64,000 nt of DNA from JBCBSP01 sp039819095 (lineage in GTDB: Bacteria > Pseudomonadota > Alphaproteobacteria > Caulobacterales > Maricaulaceae), in contig JBCBSP010000006.1 of NCBI GenBank assembly GCA_039819095.1, positions 124,001 through 188,000 of the forward strand, written 5' to 3'. Below are positions 24,696 through 35,958 of this stretch, one piece after another; positions within the stretch are counted from its first letter, which is position 1, and each line of letters starts with the position of its first letter. Made by a program: the position numbers and the translations under genes. The notes below the pieces were generated by a model. The model was not told the origin of the DNA and ran no database searches. It saw nothing but the letters and a program-made list of their open reading frames with translations.

Positions 24696-26175
24696 AACGC
24701 CAGTCAAGGCAGCCGTGATGATCCGGCGCGCGCTTATGAGCGCCGCCGCCCTGATGCTCGCCGCCTGCGGCGCGCCTGGCTCGCTCCAGCCTGAGCCGGT
24801 TGAACCGAATCCCGGCGCGCTGAGCGAAGAGGCTCTGGCCGAACGCCTGGCCGAAGCGATCCGGTTTGAGACCATTTCCCGCAAGGGAGAACCTGACGCC
24901 TCGCTTGGCGCCTTTGAGGGCTTCCGCGCCTGGCTGACCGAGACCTATCCGCGCACGTTTGCAGCGTTGGAGGTGGAGGATCTGGGGCATGGAACGCTCT
25001 GGCTGACCCTGCAAGGCTCAGATGAGACGCTCGCGCCTATCGTGTTCATCGCCCACCAGGACGTGGTGCCGGTCGAGCCGGGCACGCAAAGCCAGTGGAC
25101 CCACCCGCCCTTTGAAGGGCGGATCGCCGACGGCTATGTCTGGGGCCGAGGCGCCATCGACATGAAAGCCCACCTCGTCACCCTTCTCACGGCGATGGAG
25201 GGGCTGTTGCAGGACGGGTTTGCGCCCCGGCGCACCGTGCATATCGGGCTCGGTCATGACGAAGAGGTGGACGGCGCCGGCGCGCGGGCCATGGCCGCCT
25301 GGCTGATCGAACGCGATCAACGCGCCTGGTTCGTGCTCGATGAGGGCGGGGCCATGGTGCTGGACTTCCCCCTGACCGGCGAGCCGACCGCCATGGTCGC
25401 TGTGGCCGAGAAGGGTTTTTTGACCGTGGAAGTCACCGCGCGAGCGCGCGGCGGGCATTCCTCTTCGCCGCCCGAGCGCACGGCGGTCGGCCTTCTGGCT
25501 CAGGCGCTGACCCGGATACAGGACAATCCGTTCGAGCTCAGCCTTGAGGGCGGGCCGGTCAAGGATATGCTGCGCGCGGTGTCCCCGGACATGGACGGCA
25601 TGGCCGGCTTCGCCGCTGCGCGGCCGGGCCTGTTCGGCTCCATGATCGTCGATCAGATGCGCCAGGACGATGCGGCCCGCGCCATGCTCGGCACCACGAT
25701 CGCGCCGACCGTCATTTCCGGCGGCGTGGTGGAGAATGTGCTGCCCCAGGAGGCGCACGCCCTGATCAATCTGCGCCTGCATCCGCGCGATAGCGGCAAA
25801 GACGCGCTCGCCCATCTGCGCAGGGCCGTCGACGGCCTTGAGGGCGTCACCATCGAACCCTATTCCAGCTGGTCGGACGCCCCGCCGGTCGCAGCGACAT
25901 CCGGGCCGGCCTGGAACATCATCGCCGGCGCCGCCGCCAGCCACGCGCCGGAGGGCGCCCTGGTCACGCCGGGCCTTCTGGTCGCCACCACCGACATCCG
26001 CGCCTTCGCCGACGCCGCCGACAATCTCTACCGATACAGCCCAGCGGAAATAACGCTCGACGATCTCGCCCGCATCCACGGCGATGACGAACGCATGGCG
26101 GTGACAAACCTGCCCGTCATGGTCAGCTATTTCAGAACCGTCATCTACGAAGCCGGCATGAGCGAAGCGCGCTAA
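24685..26175 (+). CDS. M20-family metallopeptidase (carboxypeptidase-type), predicted lipoprotein
   Basis: A zinc peptidase/deacylase that cleaves N-acyl amino acids or dipeptides. Metal ligands and catalytic residues are visible in IAHQDVVPV, GAIDMK and GHDEEVDG, followed by the dimerisation domain. It resembles the yeast CPS1/PM20D1 branch, some members of which act on N-acyl amino acids. A lipoprotein signal ends at LMLAAC. I begin at 24685 because GGAG lies six bases upstream and the frame overlaps the SDR stop by only 11 bases; 24718, directly before the signal core MIRRALMSAAALML, is an equally plausible start. It is the last gene of the run starting at 17272. Confidence 0.88.
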   Translation: MFAETPVKAAVMIRRALMSAAALMLAACGAPGSLQPEPVEPNPGALSEEALAERLAEAIRFETISRKGEPDASLGAFEGFRAWLTETYPRTFAALEVEDLGHGTLWLTLQGSDETLAPIVFIAHQDVVPVEPGTQSQWTHPPFEGRIADGYVWGRGAIDMKAHLVTLLTAMEGLLQDGFAPRRTVHIGLGHDEEVDGAGARAMAAWLIERDQRAWFVLDEGGAMVLDFPLTGEPTAMVAVAEKGFLTVEVTARARGGHSSSPPERTAVGLLAQALTRIQDNPFELSLEGGPVKDMLRAVSPDMDGMAGFAAARPGLFGSMIVDQMRQDDAARAMLGTTIAPTVISGGVVENVLPQEAHALINLRLHPRDSGKDALAHLRRAVDGLEGVTIEPYSSWSDAPPVAATSGPAWNIIAGAAASHAPEGALVTPGLLVATTDIRAFADAADNLYRYSPAEITLDDLARIHGDDERMAVTNLPVMVSYFRTVIYEAGMSEAR

Positions 26176-26506
26176 GGCGCAGCACACACGCTGTGGCTTG
26201 CTCGCAACAGTTGATGTCGCCGATCGGCCACGGGTGGATTTTGCGTCTGGTCCTGCGGGGCAAGCACGGTTAAAGACCACCCTGCCTGAGCGGGTTTGCC
26301 GCGCGATGATGGAGGTCTTCCGACCCATGCGATTTCTTTGAACAGGAACGGCGTCCGGCTTGAAGCCGGCGGGTGAACGCCGTAGCGATCGACCCCTCCC
26401 GTGCGCGCAGCGCACCGGACTCGATTGATCTTCCGCACCCGTAATCCAGCCGACTGTTCAGATGAAAAGCCGGGCGCTGATTGCGCTTCGGTTCCGGGGT
26501 ACGGAA
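26176..26506. other. Intergenic region between M20 peptidase and ABC exporter
   Basis: These 331 bases hold no gene I can support. They contain a CCGGCTTGAAGCCGG inverted repeat near 26356 and, just after it, GTGAACGCCGTAGCG, where the left arm of the GTGAAC operator is exact but the right arm is not. No clear promoter or terminator is seen. Confidence 0.5.
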
Positions 26507-28312
26507 ATGACCGACTTTACTGACGATTATGAAATCGATGACGATCAACACGCGCCGCGCCGCGTGTTAAGCACGCTGGGCGTGCTGGCCTTCCTCTTGC
26601 GTCAGTGGCGCCGGCGACCGGTCTTCTTTGGCTGCCTGGTCGTGTTCACGATGATGGCGACGCTCGCGGATATCTTCGTGCCGGTGGCCGCCGGCATGCT
26701 GATTGACGCCATCACCGGCGAGCAAGCCGATCCTGAAGGCGACGCCCACTGGATCGCCTTCGCGCTCTTCCTGGGGCTGGCTGCGGCGGTGAACATTTTC
26801 CGCCAGATCGCGGTGCGGTTCGAGATCCGGTTTTCCAGCGCCAACATGGCTGACATGACGACCGAAGCCTTCGCCAAGGTGCAGCGTTTCTCGCTGGACT
26901 GGCACGCCAACACCTTCGCCGGCTCCATCGTGCGCCGGATCACGCGCGGCATGTGGGCCTATGACACGGTGACCGCAACGCTCTGGTTCGGGCTGATCCC
27001 GTCCATCACGGTGATGATCGGGCTGGGCGTCTACATGGCGTTCACCTGGCCGCTGGTGGGCGCCTATGCGCTGACGGTGACGGCCATCTTCATGGGATTG
27101 TCGGTGTGGATGTCGGTCTCCTATGTGCGCCCGCAGAATCTGCGCTCCAACGCCATCGATTCAGAACTGGGCGGCGCGGTGGCCGACGCCATGGGCGGGG
27201 TGGCGACGGTGAAGGGCTTCGGCGCGGAAACGCGTGAGGAGGCGCGCTTCCATGACCTCGCCTGGCGTTGGCGGACGGAGACCAAGAAGACCTGGCTGCG
27301 CTTTGTGAACACCTGGCTGGTGCAGATGATCGCGGTTCTGGCGCTGCAGGCCGGGCTGACCGGTCTGCTGATCCGGCTGTGGCAGTCCGGCGAGGCGACG
27401 CCCGGCTCGGTCGTATTCGCCATCACCGCTTTCCTGATGATGGCCGGCTATATGCGCCGCTTCGGCGAGGAGGTGCAGAATGTCCAGCGAGGTCTTGATG
27501 AGATCCAGGACATCGCGCTCTACGATACGCTGAACGAACAGATCGCAGATGCCCCGCAGGCGGCTGAATTCACCCGCGGCGCCGGCGAGATCGTGTTCGA
27601 CAATGTTGAGTTCACCTATGAGGGTCAGGACCGGCCGCTGTACACCGACTTCTCCCTGCGCATCGCGCCGGGGGAAAAGGTTGCGCTGGTCGGTCCGACC
27701 GGATCGGGCAAGTCGACCTTCGTGAAGCTGGTGCAGCGTCTGTACGACGTGAACGCCGGCGCGGTGCGCATTGACGGTCAGGATGTGCGCGCGGTGGCGC
27801 AGGCGAGCCTGCGCCAGGCGGTGTCCATCGTGCCGCAGGACCCGGCCCTGTTTCACCGTTCCATCGCGGAAAACATCGCCTATGCCCGTCCGGAGGCGAG
27901 CCGGGCGGAGATCGAAGAGGCGGCGCGGCGCGCCCGCGCGCATGACTTCATCGCCCGGCTGCCGAACGGCTATGACACGCTGGTCGGCGAACGCGGGGTG
28001 AAGCTGTCAGGCGGGGAGCGTCAGCGGGTGGCGATCGCGCGGGCGATCCTGGCCGATGCGCCCATCCTGATCCTGGATGAGGCCACCTCCTCGCTCGACA
28101 ACGAGACCGAGCACGAGGTGCAGGCGGCCATGGAGGCGGTGATGCGCGGCAAGACCGCCATCGTCATCGCGCACCGCCTGTCCACCGTGCGCGACGCGGA
28201 CCGCATCCTGGTGTTCAACCATGGCCGCGTGGTCGAGCAGGGCACCCACGCCGAGCTCGTCGCCAACGATCAGGGCGTCTATGCGCGCCTGGCCGCGCTG
28301 GGCGAGGGATAA
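26507..28312 (+). CDS. ABC exporter, fused membrane and ATPase domains
   Basis: A half-transporter of about 601 residues, expected to work as a homodimer that exports a hydrophobic or heavy compound through the inner membrane. Six membrane helices span roughly residues 25-320, preceded by an acidic N-terminus (DDYEIDDDQ). The ATPase domain has Walker A GPTGSGKST (about 395-403), Q-loop IVPQDP, signature LSGGERQRVAIAR (about 500), Walker B ILILDEATSSLD and H-loop IAHRLSTV. I choose the ATG at 26507; an in-frame ATG at 26462 adds 15 residues without a better ribosome site. It follows the catabolic operon after 330 bases and may be independent of it. Confidence 0.92.
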   Translation: MTDFTDDYEIDDDQHAPRRVLSTLGVLAFLLRQWRRRPVFFGCLVVFTMMATLADIFVPVAAGMLIDAITGEQADPEGDAHWIAFALFLGLAAAVNIFRQIAVRFEIRFSSANMADMTTEAFAKVQRFSLDWHANTFAGSIVRRITRGMWAYDTVTATLWFGLIPSITVMIGLGVYMAFTWPLVGAYALTVTAIFMGLSVWMSVSYVRPQNLRSNAIDSELGGAVADAMGGVATVKGFGAETREEARFHDLAWRWRTETKKTWLRFVNTWLVQMIAVLALQAGLTGLLIRLWQSGEATPGSVVFAITAFLMMAGYMRRFGEEVQNVQRGLDEIQDIALYDTLNEQIADAPQAAEFTRGAGEIVFDNVEFTYEGQDRPLYTDFSLRIAPGEKVALVGPTGSGKSTFVKLVQRLYDVNAGAVRIDGQDVRAVAQASLRQAVSIVPQDPALFHRSIAENIAYARPEASRAEIEEAARRARAHDFIARLPNGYDTLVGERGVKLSGGERQRVAIARAILADAPILILDEATSSLDNETEHEVQAAMEAVMRGKTAIVIAHRLSTVRDADRILVFNHGRVVEQGTHAELVANDQGVYARLAALGEG

Positions 28313-28334
28313 GGCGTCCAGACCGCCGAAAACA

Positions 28335-28375
28335 GGGCCGGTCCGCGTCGGGCCGGCCCCATCGGCTTTTCCTGG
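28335..28375 (+). terminator. Probable terminator after the ABC exporter
   Basis: GGGCCGG (28335-28341) pairs with CCGGCCC (28353-28359), followed by CATCGGCTTTTCC. The T run is short and displaced from the stem, so strength is uncertain. Confidence 0.5.
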
Positions 28376-28506
28376 GTGACTCACCGGGTGACTGTACGGC
28401 TTGACCGGCGTACAAGGCGCGCTTCTGCGGCGGTGATGCGCCGTGACCCGCTTGATGGCCTGACGCGCAGAACGCCGCGCAGGGTCTGCGGACTGATCGG
28501 ACCCAT

Positions 28507-30498
28507 ATGACCCTGCACGCCAACATCCCCCCTGTCCTCGCCGAAGCCCTCGCCGAGAAGGGCTATACCGCCCTCACCGAAGTTCAGAGCGCCATTCTTC
28601 AGCCTGACGCCGCCGGCGCTGATCTTCTGGTGTCCGCCCAGACCGGTTCAGGCAAGACGGTGGCCTTCGGACTGGCGATGGCGACCGAGCTGCTGGCCGG
28701 CGCCGATCAGCTGAGCCGGGCCGGCGCACCGATGGCGCTGGTCATTGCGCCGACGCGCGAGCTCGCCTTGCAGGTCCAGCGCGAGCTGAGCTGGCTCTAT
28801 CGCTTGGCCGGAGGGCGACTGGCCTCCTGTGTCGGGGGGATGGACGCGCGCTCGGAACGCCGCGCGCTGGAGCGCGGCGCCCATATCGTCGTTGGAACGC
28901 CGGGGCGGCTGCGCGACCACATTACGCGCGGCGCGCTGGACCTGTCGCAGCTGAAAGTCGCCGTGCTCGACGAAGCCGATGAAATGCTGGATTTCGGCTT
29001 CCGCGAAGATCTGGAATTCATCCTGGACGCTGCACCCGCCGAGCGCCGCACCTTGCTGTTCTCCGCCACGGTTTCTCGGCCCATCGCCGAGCTCGCCCGG
29101 CAATATCAGCGCGATGCGCTGCGCATCTCCACGCTCGGCGCGACCGGTCAGCACGCCGATATCACCTATCTGGCCCACACCGTCGCCGGTCATCAGCGTG
29201 AGAACGCCGTCATCAATGTGCTGCGCTATCACGATGCGCCGCGCGCTCTGGTCTTCTGCGCCACACGCGACGCCGTGGCCCGGCTCGCTGCACGCCTGCA
29301 TAATCGCGGCTTCCGCGCCGTGGCGCTCTCAGGCGAGCTGACGCAGGCTGAACGCACCAAGGCGCTGCAATCGCTGCGCGATGGCCGCGCGAATGTGTGT
29401 GTGGCGACCGACGTGGCCGCCCGCGGCATTGATCTTCCAGGCCTTGATCTGGTGGTGCACGCCGAGCCGCCCACCAATGCAGAAAGCCTGTTGCACCGTT
29501 CAGGCCGGACCGGGCGCGCCGGCGCCAAGGGGATCAGCGTCTTCGTCGTGGCCCATTCGCGAAAGGGACGGGTGATCCGCCTGCTGCGCGAAGCGAAGGT
29601 GGATGCAGACTGGGTCGATGCGCCCAGCGCCGAAGCGGTGCGTGAGCGCGACCAGCTGCGCCTGGCCGATCACCCGGCGCTATCTCAGGACCCGCTCGAT
29701 GGCGGGCTGGACGCGGCGCGCGCGCTGATCGAGCGCTTCGGGGCGGAGCGCGTGGCTGCGGCTTTCCTCGCCGAGCTTGAAACCCGCCTGCCCTCGCCTG
29801 AGGAGCTGAGCCCGGTCCCATCGGGCGCGCCGCGCGGCGATGGGACCGGGACCGAACGCGGCCCGCGCCGCGACCGCACCGACTTTGATGACAGCGGCTG
29901 GTTCGAGGTCAATCTGGGACGCAAGCACCGCGCTGAACCGAAATGGCTGGTCCCGCTGATCTGCCGCGTCGGCGGGGTGAAGGGGGCTGATATCGGCGCA
30001 ATCCGGATCGAGGAGCGCACCACCCGATTCCAGATCGCCGATGAAAAGCGCGAAGCCTTCAAGGCGGCGCTGACTCAGCCGCGCGAGCGTGACCAGAATG
30101 CGCACATCGTCGAAGCCGGCGAACCCATGCCGGACACGTCTTCGGTGGGCGCCCGACCGCCGCGTCCGCATAAGCCGGGCAAGCCAAAACCCAATTCCAG
30201 ACCCTACAAGCCACGGCCCGATCACGCGGCGGACGCAGAGCTCGCCGGGCGCAAGGGGAGCGAAAGCGACCCCCGCCCGGCGCGAAAACCGCGAGATGAA
30301 GGCAGGGCTGAAAAACCGGCCAGCTACAAGAAGCCGGGCTATCCGAAATCTGACCGCAAAACGTCTGATCGCCCGAAGGCGTCAAAACCGGGCCCGGCCA
30401 AGCACGCTCCGAAACGACCCGGCGGCGCCAAACCCGCCGGGGCAAAGCCGAGCGGTTCGCCGAAGCTTAAGCGCATCAAGCGCAAACGCACCGATTAA
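28507..30498 (+). CDS. DEAD-box RNA helicase with DbpA-like C-terminal domain
   Basis: ATP-dependent RNA helicase, probably in ribosome assembly or RNA turnover. The motifs are Q motif near residue 25, Walker A AQTGSGKT (about 44-51), PTRELALQV, GTPGRLRDH, DEAD at about 155-158, SATV, ATDVAARGIDLPGLD and HRSGRTGRAG. A DbpA-type RNA-binding domain follows (WLVPLICRVGGVKGADIGAI at about 480-500), then about 130 residues of Lys/Pro/Arg-rich disordered tail ending KLKRIKRKRTD. This layout resembles CsdA/DbpA-group proteins of alphaproteobacteria. The start at 28507 leads directly into the Q-motif region; its ribosome site is weak. Its stop overlaps that of the convergent folP. Confidence 0.92.
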   Translation: MTLHANIPPVLAEALAEKGYTALTEVQSAILQPDAAGADLLVSAQTGSGKTVAFGLAMATELLAGADQLSRAGAPMALVIAPTRELALQVQRELSWLYRLAGGRLASCVGGMDARSERRALERGAHIVVGTPGRLRDHITRGALDLSQLKVAVLDEADEMLDFGFREDLEFILDAAPAERRTLLFSATVSRPIAELARQYQRDALRISTLGATGQHADITYLAHTVAGHQRENAVINVLRYHDAPRALVFCATRDAVARLAARLHNRGFRAVALSGELTQAERTKALQSLRDGRANVCVATDVAARGIDLPGLDLVVHAEPPTNAESLLHRSGRTGRAGAKGISVFVVAHSRKGRVIRLLREAKVDADWVDAPSAEAVRERDQLRLADHPALSQDPLDGGLDAARALIERFGAERVAAAFLAELETRLPSPEELSPVPSGAPRGDGTGTERGPRRDRTDFDDSGWFEVNLGRKHRAEPKWLVPLICRVGGVKGADIGAIRIEERTTRFQIADEKREAFKAALTQPRERDQNAHIVEAGEPMPDTSSVGARPPRPHKPGKPKPNSRPYKPRPDHAADAELAGRKGSESDPRPARKPRDEGRAEKPASYKKPGYPKSDRKTSDRPKASKPGPAKHAPKRPGGAKPAGAKPSGSPKLKRIKRKRTD

Positions 30499-31325
30499 GG
30501 CGACGTGCTCGTGATCGCCGCCTGAACCTTCAGCGCCTGCACTGTCTCACGCACATCATGAACGCGAAGAATGGCGCAGCCGGAGCGCGCGGCGTGCAGC
30601 GCGGCGGCGAGTGAGCCGCCGAGGCGATCGGCCGGCTCTGACGCGCTTTCATCAAGGCCCTGGATAAAGCGTTTGCGCGAGGCGCCGAAAAGGATCGGGA
30701 AGCCCAGCGAGACGAAATGGTCCAGCGCGGCCATGATCTGAAGATTATGGTCCAGCGTCTTGCCGAACCCGATCCCCGGATCGAGCAGGATGTCGCCGCG
30801 CGCCACGCCGGCGGCCATCGCCGCGCCGGCGCGCTGGCCGAGATAGCGCGCGATCTCGGCGACGACATTCTCATAGGCCGGCTCAGCCTGCATGCTGCGC
30901 GGCTCGCCCTGCATATGCATCAGACAGACCGTGCAGTTCAGCTCCGCCGCCGCTTCGAGCGCGCCCTCGCTGCGCAGCGCGTTCACGTCATTCCACAGCA
31001 CAGCCCCGGCGCCGATCGCCGATCGCGCCACGGCCGGCTTCATCGTGTCGATGGAGATCGCCGCTTCGGGCCGGGCCGCGCGCACCGCCTCGATCACCGG
31101 CATCACCCGGTCCAGCTCTTCAGCCTCACCGACCGGCTCCGCGCCAGGGCGTGCCGACTCCCCGCCAACGTCCAGCAGGTCCGCACCCTGTTCGAGAAGC
31201 GCCAGCGCATGATTGCGCGCCGCGTCAGCGCCAGCGAAACGCCCGCCATCGGAAAAGCTGTCCGGCGTGACATTGACGATGCCCATGACAAGCGGGCGGC
31301 GGGGGGGCGGCGCGGTCATGGTCAC
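30495..31325 (-). CDS. folP: Dihydropteroate synthase
   Basis: Folate synthesis: condenses p-aminobenzoate with hydroxymethyl-dihydropterin pyrophosphate. Diagnostic segments are MGIVNVTPDSFSDGG (about 14-28), DLLDVGGESARPGA (about 49-62), ISIDTMKP, LMHMQGEPRSMQ and DPGIGFGKTLDHN. Length 276 aa is normal. Two ATGs lie close together at 31325 and 31319; either could be used. It lies downstream of ftsH on the same strand but a strong terminator separates them, so it needs its own promoter or read-through. The ftsH-folP order is common in proteobacteria. Confidence 0.97.
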   Translation of the reverse strand: MTMTAPPPRRPLVMGIVNVTPDSFSDGGRFAGADAARNHALALLEQGADLLDVGGESARPGAEPVGEAEELDRVMPVIEAVRAARPEAAISIDTMKPAVARSAIGAGAVLWNDVNALRSEGALEAAAELNCTVCLMHMQGEPRSMQAEPAYENVVAEIARYLGQRAGAAMAAGVARGDILLDPGIGFGKTLDHNLQIMAALDHFVSLGFPILFGASRKRFIQGLDESASEPADRLGGSLAAALHAARSGCAILRVHDVRETVQALKVQAAITSTSP

Positions 31326-31406
31326 AGGACAAGGCGATGCGCGCGCAGGGTCAAGTCACCCTTGACGGCGACACGCGACGCCAAGCGGTAGAGATACCCC
31401 ACCCAC

Positions 31407-31437
31407 GAAAAAACCCGCGCCGGTGAGGGCGCGGGCT
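31407..31437 (-). terminator. Rho-independent terminator after ftsH
   Basis: On the minus strand, stem CCCGCGCC/GGCGCGGG (31435-31428 with 31421-31414) with a six-base loop is followed at once by a run of six T. This is the clearest intrinsic terminator in the window. Confidence 0.88.
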
Positions 31438-31465
31438 TGATCGGCTATGCGTTAGGACGAGACGC

Positions 31466-33400
<1,935 letters not shown>

Positions 33401-33522
33401 CAAACCATCCTTTTGCCCCGACGCGTCGCGACCGCCGCGCACCGGGTTTTCTTGTCCGCCCTGGTATATTGGGCGCGGCGACGCCGCTTGCCAGTAGCTG
33501 CGGCGCCTTGTCTAGCAGTGAG

Positions 33523-34779
33523 TTATCCGCCGAGGGTGAAGGCGGCGTCAAACTCTGGCGCCTGTTCGGCGCGAAAAAGTGTTCGCATGATCCGCTCCGG
33601 ACCCAGCCAATGCACGCCCGGCGCGCCCGCACAGGCCTTGACGTTCGACAGGCCCGCAACGAGACACTCCCGCTCCGGACCCGGCTCGATCCTGCACAGA
33701 CCGGGCCGGAGCGCAGCCGGGACCGACATCGCGACATCTCCGGCCGAACGCCTTGCCCATGCGCGAATGCGACACGGCGCATCCGGCCCGGCGCAGATCT
33801 CGAAGCGCCCATCATACACGCCCGATTGCGAGGGTCGCAGCTGCAGCCCTGCAGCGCCGGAAGCGCCGTCGCCGCGCCCGGTCGCCGCGCCGGGATCGCG
33901 CCCCAGAACGCCGCCTTGCGTCAGCGCCGCACCGCCCGCCGTGGCGGCGATCCCGGCGTGAAGCGCCTCCAGAAGGCGCTGCGGCGCTGAACCAGCCGGA
34001 CGCATCACTGCGCCGGACGCCGCGACGATGAGCGCCTCCATCGCGCGCAAACCGACGGCCGCGTCCGCATGCTGAAACGCAGGCGGTTGAAGGCTGAACC
34101 CACCCCAATCATGGCTGATCACGCCGTCAGCGATGAGCCGGCTTGCCGCGGCGCGCAGACCGTCCTCCTCGCGCCGCGACCCGGCCTGGCGGCGATCGAG
34201 CTCTTCAAGCGTTGCGGCGTCCACGCGTTGAAGCTCAGCGCGGACCCGCACGCGTTCGTACCGGCGATCGGCATTGGACGGATCCTCGATCCAGTCCGGC
34301 GCCTCGCCTTCACGCAAGGCCTGGCGAAGCGCGCGGCGCGAATGGGCCAAGGCCGGGCGGGCGATGAGAATCCCGCGTCCTTCCGGCCAGGCCGGGGACG
34401 GGCTCAGCACGTCCATGCCGGCCAGACCGCGCGCCGCATCGCTGCGTTCAAGCCGCATGGCGACGGTCTCGCGCTGATCGTCGAGCGTATGGGCCAGAAA
34501 GAGGCGATGCGCGCCGCACTCCCGCACCGCCTCAGCCAGAAGGCCGTGGCGCGCCCGTCGCGCGGCGGCTTGTCCGGGACGCGGGTTCGACCACACAAGG
34601 ATTGAAGGCTCAGCGCCAATCCGCCGGGCGAGATCGGCGGCGCGCTGTGCGTCTGCAGCGCTCGTTTCGCGAAGGCGATGGTCGACGATGAAAGCGTGCA
34701 GCGCACGGCCATCGGCCTGCGCCACGCGCACCAGCGTCATCAGCACCGCCAGCGAATCCCCGCCGCCTGAGAAGCCCAC
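33523..34779 (-). CDS. tilS: tRNA(Ile)-lysidine synthetase TilS
   Basis: Converts the wobble cytidine of tRNA-Ile(CAU) to lysidine, so AUA is read as isoleucine. The N-type ATP pyrophosphatase loop GFSGGGDSLA is at the extreme N-terminus, with VDHRLRETSAADA and AHTLDDQRET downstream. The GTG at 34779 is the only standard start codon, but it would cut off the first beta strand. The same frame reads on upstream through LILDTIAQTARALAPRG, a normal TilS N-terminus, to a CTG at 34839 that overlaps the cpoB stop as CTGA. No ATG, GTG or TTG exists between that CTG and the preceding in-frame stop. The true start is therefore probably CTG at 34839. Confidence 0.9.
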   Translation of the reverse strand: MGFSGGGDSLAVLMTLVRVAQADGRALHAFIVDHRLRETSAADAQRAADLARRIGAEPSILVWSNPRPGQAAARRARHGLLAEAVRECGAHRLFLAHTLDDQRETVAMRLERSDAARGLAGMDVLSPSPAWPEGRGILIARPALAHSRRALRQALREGEAPDWIEDPSNADRRYERVRVRAELQRVDAATLEELDRRQAGSRREEDGLRAAASRLIADGVISHDWGGFSLQPPAFQHADAAVGLRAMEALIVAASGAVMRPAGSAPQRLLEALHAGIAATAGGAALTQGGVLGRDPGAATGRGDGASGAAGLQLRPSQSGVYDGRFEICAGPDAPCRIRAWARRSAGDVAMSVPAALRPGLCRIEPGPERECLVAGLSNVKACAGAPGVHWLGPERIMRTLFRAEQAPEFDAAFTLGG

Positions 34780-34835
34780 GCACAGCGGTCCGCGCGGGGC
34801 CAGCGCGCGGGCGGTCTGTGCGATGGTGTCGAGGA

Positions 34836-35765
34836 TCAGTTGCAGCCGGCGCGAGCGGCCTCACGCTGGGCCTTGCGCCGCGCTTCGGCATCCGCATTCG
34901 GAAATTGGCGCTGGAAGCCGGCGAGCAGTTCGCACGCCTGGCTGGTCCGCCCCAGCGCGGCAAACGAAGCGGCCAGGCGCACGCCGGCGTCCGGCGCCTT
35001 CGGGCCGCGACCGTCTATGCGCAGCGAGGCCAGATAGGAGTCGGCGGCATCGGCATGGTCGCCCTGAACGAAATAGGTCTCGCCGAGCCAGTACCAGGCT
35101 TCGCCGGCGAGCCCGTCATCAGGATAGCTTTCGGTGAAGCTCTGGAAGGATTCCTGAGCGCCGGCGAAATCACCATCGAACAGACGGCTGCGACCCTCCA
35201 TGAAGAGCGTATCAGGCGAGGCCAGCGTCGTTGCCGTGACCGGCGCCGGCATGGGCGCCGCGCGCGGCGCGACCGGCTCTCGACGAACCGGCTCAGCCTG
35301 CTGGGCGGACAGCTGCGGCGCGGCGCTGGCTGGCGCGCTTCCCGGTGCGCCAGGCAGTTGCAGGGGCCGCACGGCGGCGGCCCGCTCTTCGGCGAAGCGG
35401 TCCGGGTTGGCCGCATCGGCGCCCGCATCAAAGCCTTCCGGGTCGGCAAAGGCCTGAGGCGGCGGGCCCATCTCGAACAACCGATCCACATCGGCGCCCG
35501 TGCGCTCCAGCTCTTCGCGCAGACGGCGGTTTTCAAATTCCAGCTGCTCGATCTGGCCGGTCAGCGCGCGTTGCTCGCGCTCAAGCGCGTCCAGCCGCGT
35601 GATCAGTCTTTCCGCAACCGGGTCGCCGGCGAGCGCCTGAGCCTCGATTTCGGCCATGCGCGCTTCCATCGCATCAATGCGCGCAGCCAGCTCGCGGCGT
35701 GACTGGGCTTCAGCTGGCGCGATCAACGCCGCGCCAACACAGAACAGGATAATCAGTCGGATCAT
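34836..35765 (-). CDS. cpoB: Cell division coordinator CpoB / YbgF, TPR protein of the Tol-Pal system
   Basis: Periplasmic protein that links Tol-Pal envelope constriction to peptidoglycan synthesis in E. coli. It has a signal peptide (about 1-21, LIAPAEAQ), a coiled-coil trimerisation region at about 25-90 (heptad-like RIDAMEARMAEIEAQ, LDALEREQRALTG), a Pro/Ala-rich linker, and a C-terminal TPR domain (EAWYWLGETYFVQGDHADAA) ending in AARAGCN. I use the ATG at 35765, directly before the signal; a TTG six codons earlier is less likely. It is downstream of pal, but a strong hairpin (35895-35928) lies between them, so it may rely partly on its own promoter. Confidence 0.92.
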   Translation of the reverse strand: MIRLIILFCVGAALIAPAEAQSRRELAARIDAMEARMAEIEAQALAGDPVAERLITRLDALEREQRALTGQIEQLEFENRRLREELERTGADVDRLFEMGPPPQAFADPEGFDAGADAANPDRFAEERAAAVRPLQLPGAPGSAPASAAPQLSAQQAEPVRREPVAPRAAPMPAPVTATTLASPDTLFMEGRSRLFDGDFAGAQESFQSFTESYPDDGLAGEAWYWLGETYFVQGDHADAADSYLASLRIDGRGPKAPDAGVRLAASFAALGRTSQACELLAGFQRQFPNADAEARRKAQREAARAGCN

Positions 35766-35894
35766 GACGGAGCTCTCAACCAAGATCGAAATTGCCGCTT
35801 CATACTAAGGCGTGCTGCGAACTCTGCTCGCCGGGTCGGGCGAAATCATGGCGTCGATCGCATCAAGGCTTCAGCGCGCAACAATAGACCAAGA

Positions 35895-35928
35895 ATGAAC
35901 GCCCGCAGTGTCGGCTGCGGGCGTTCAT
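35895..35928 (-). terminator. Terminator-like hairpin after pal
   Basis: Perfect 14-bp stem (arms 35895-35908 and 35915-35928) with six-base loop lies 30 bases past the pal stop. The following minus-strand sequence TCTTGGTCTATTG is only moderately T-rich, so some read-through to cpoB is likely. Confidence 0.65.
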
Positions 35929-35958
35929 CAAGGCGTCAGCGTCGCGCGCAAGGCGCAA

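Noticed and set aside
26371..26390. Another GTGAAC-N3-GTTCAC operator before the ABC exporter
   Set aside because: Only the left arm matches (GTGAACGCCGTAGCG); the right arm agrees at three of six bases, close to chance.
28375..28400. GGTGACTCACC palindrome before the DEAD-box helicase as an operator
   Set aside because: It is short, has a one-base spacer, and resembles no other site in the window.
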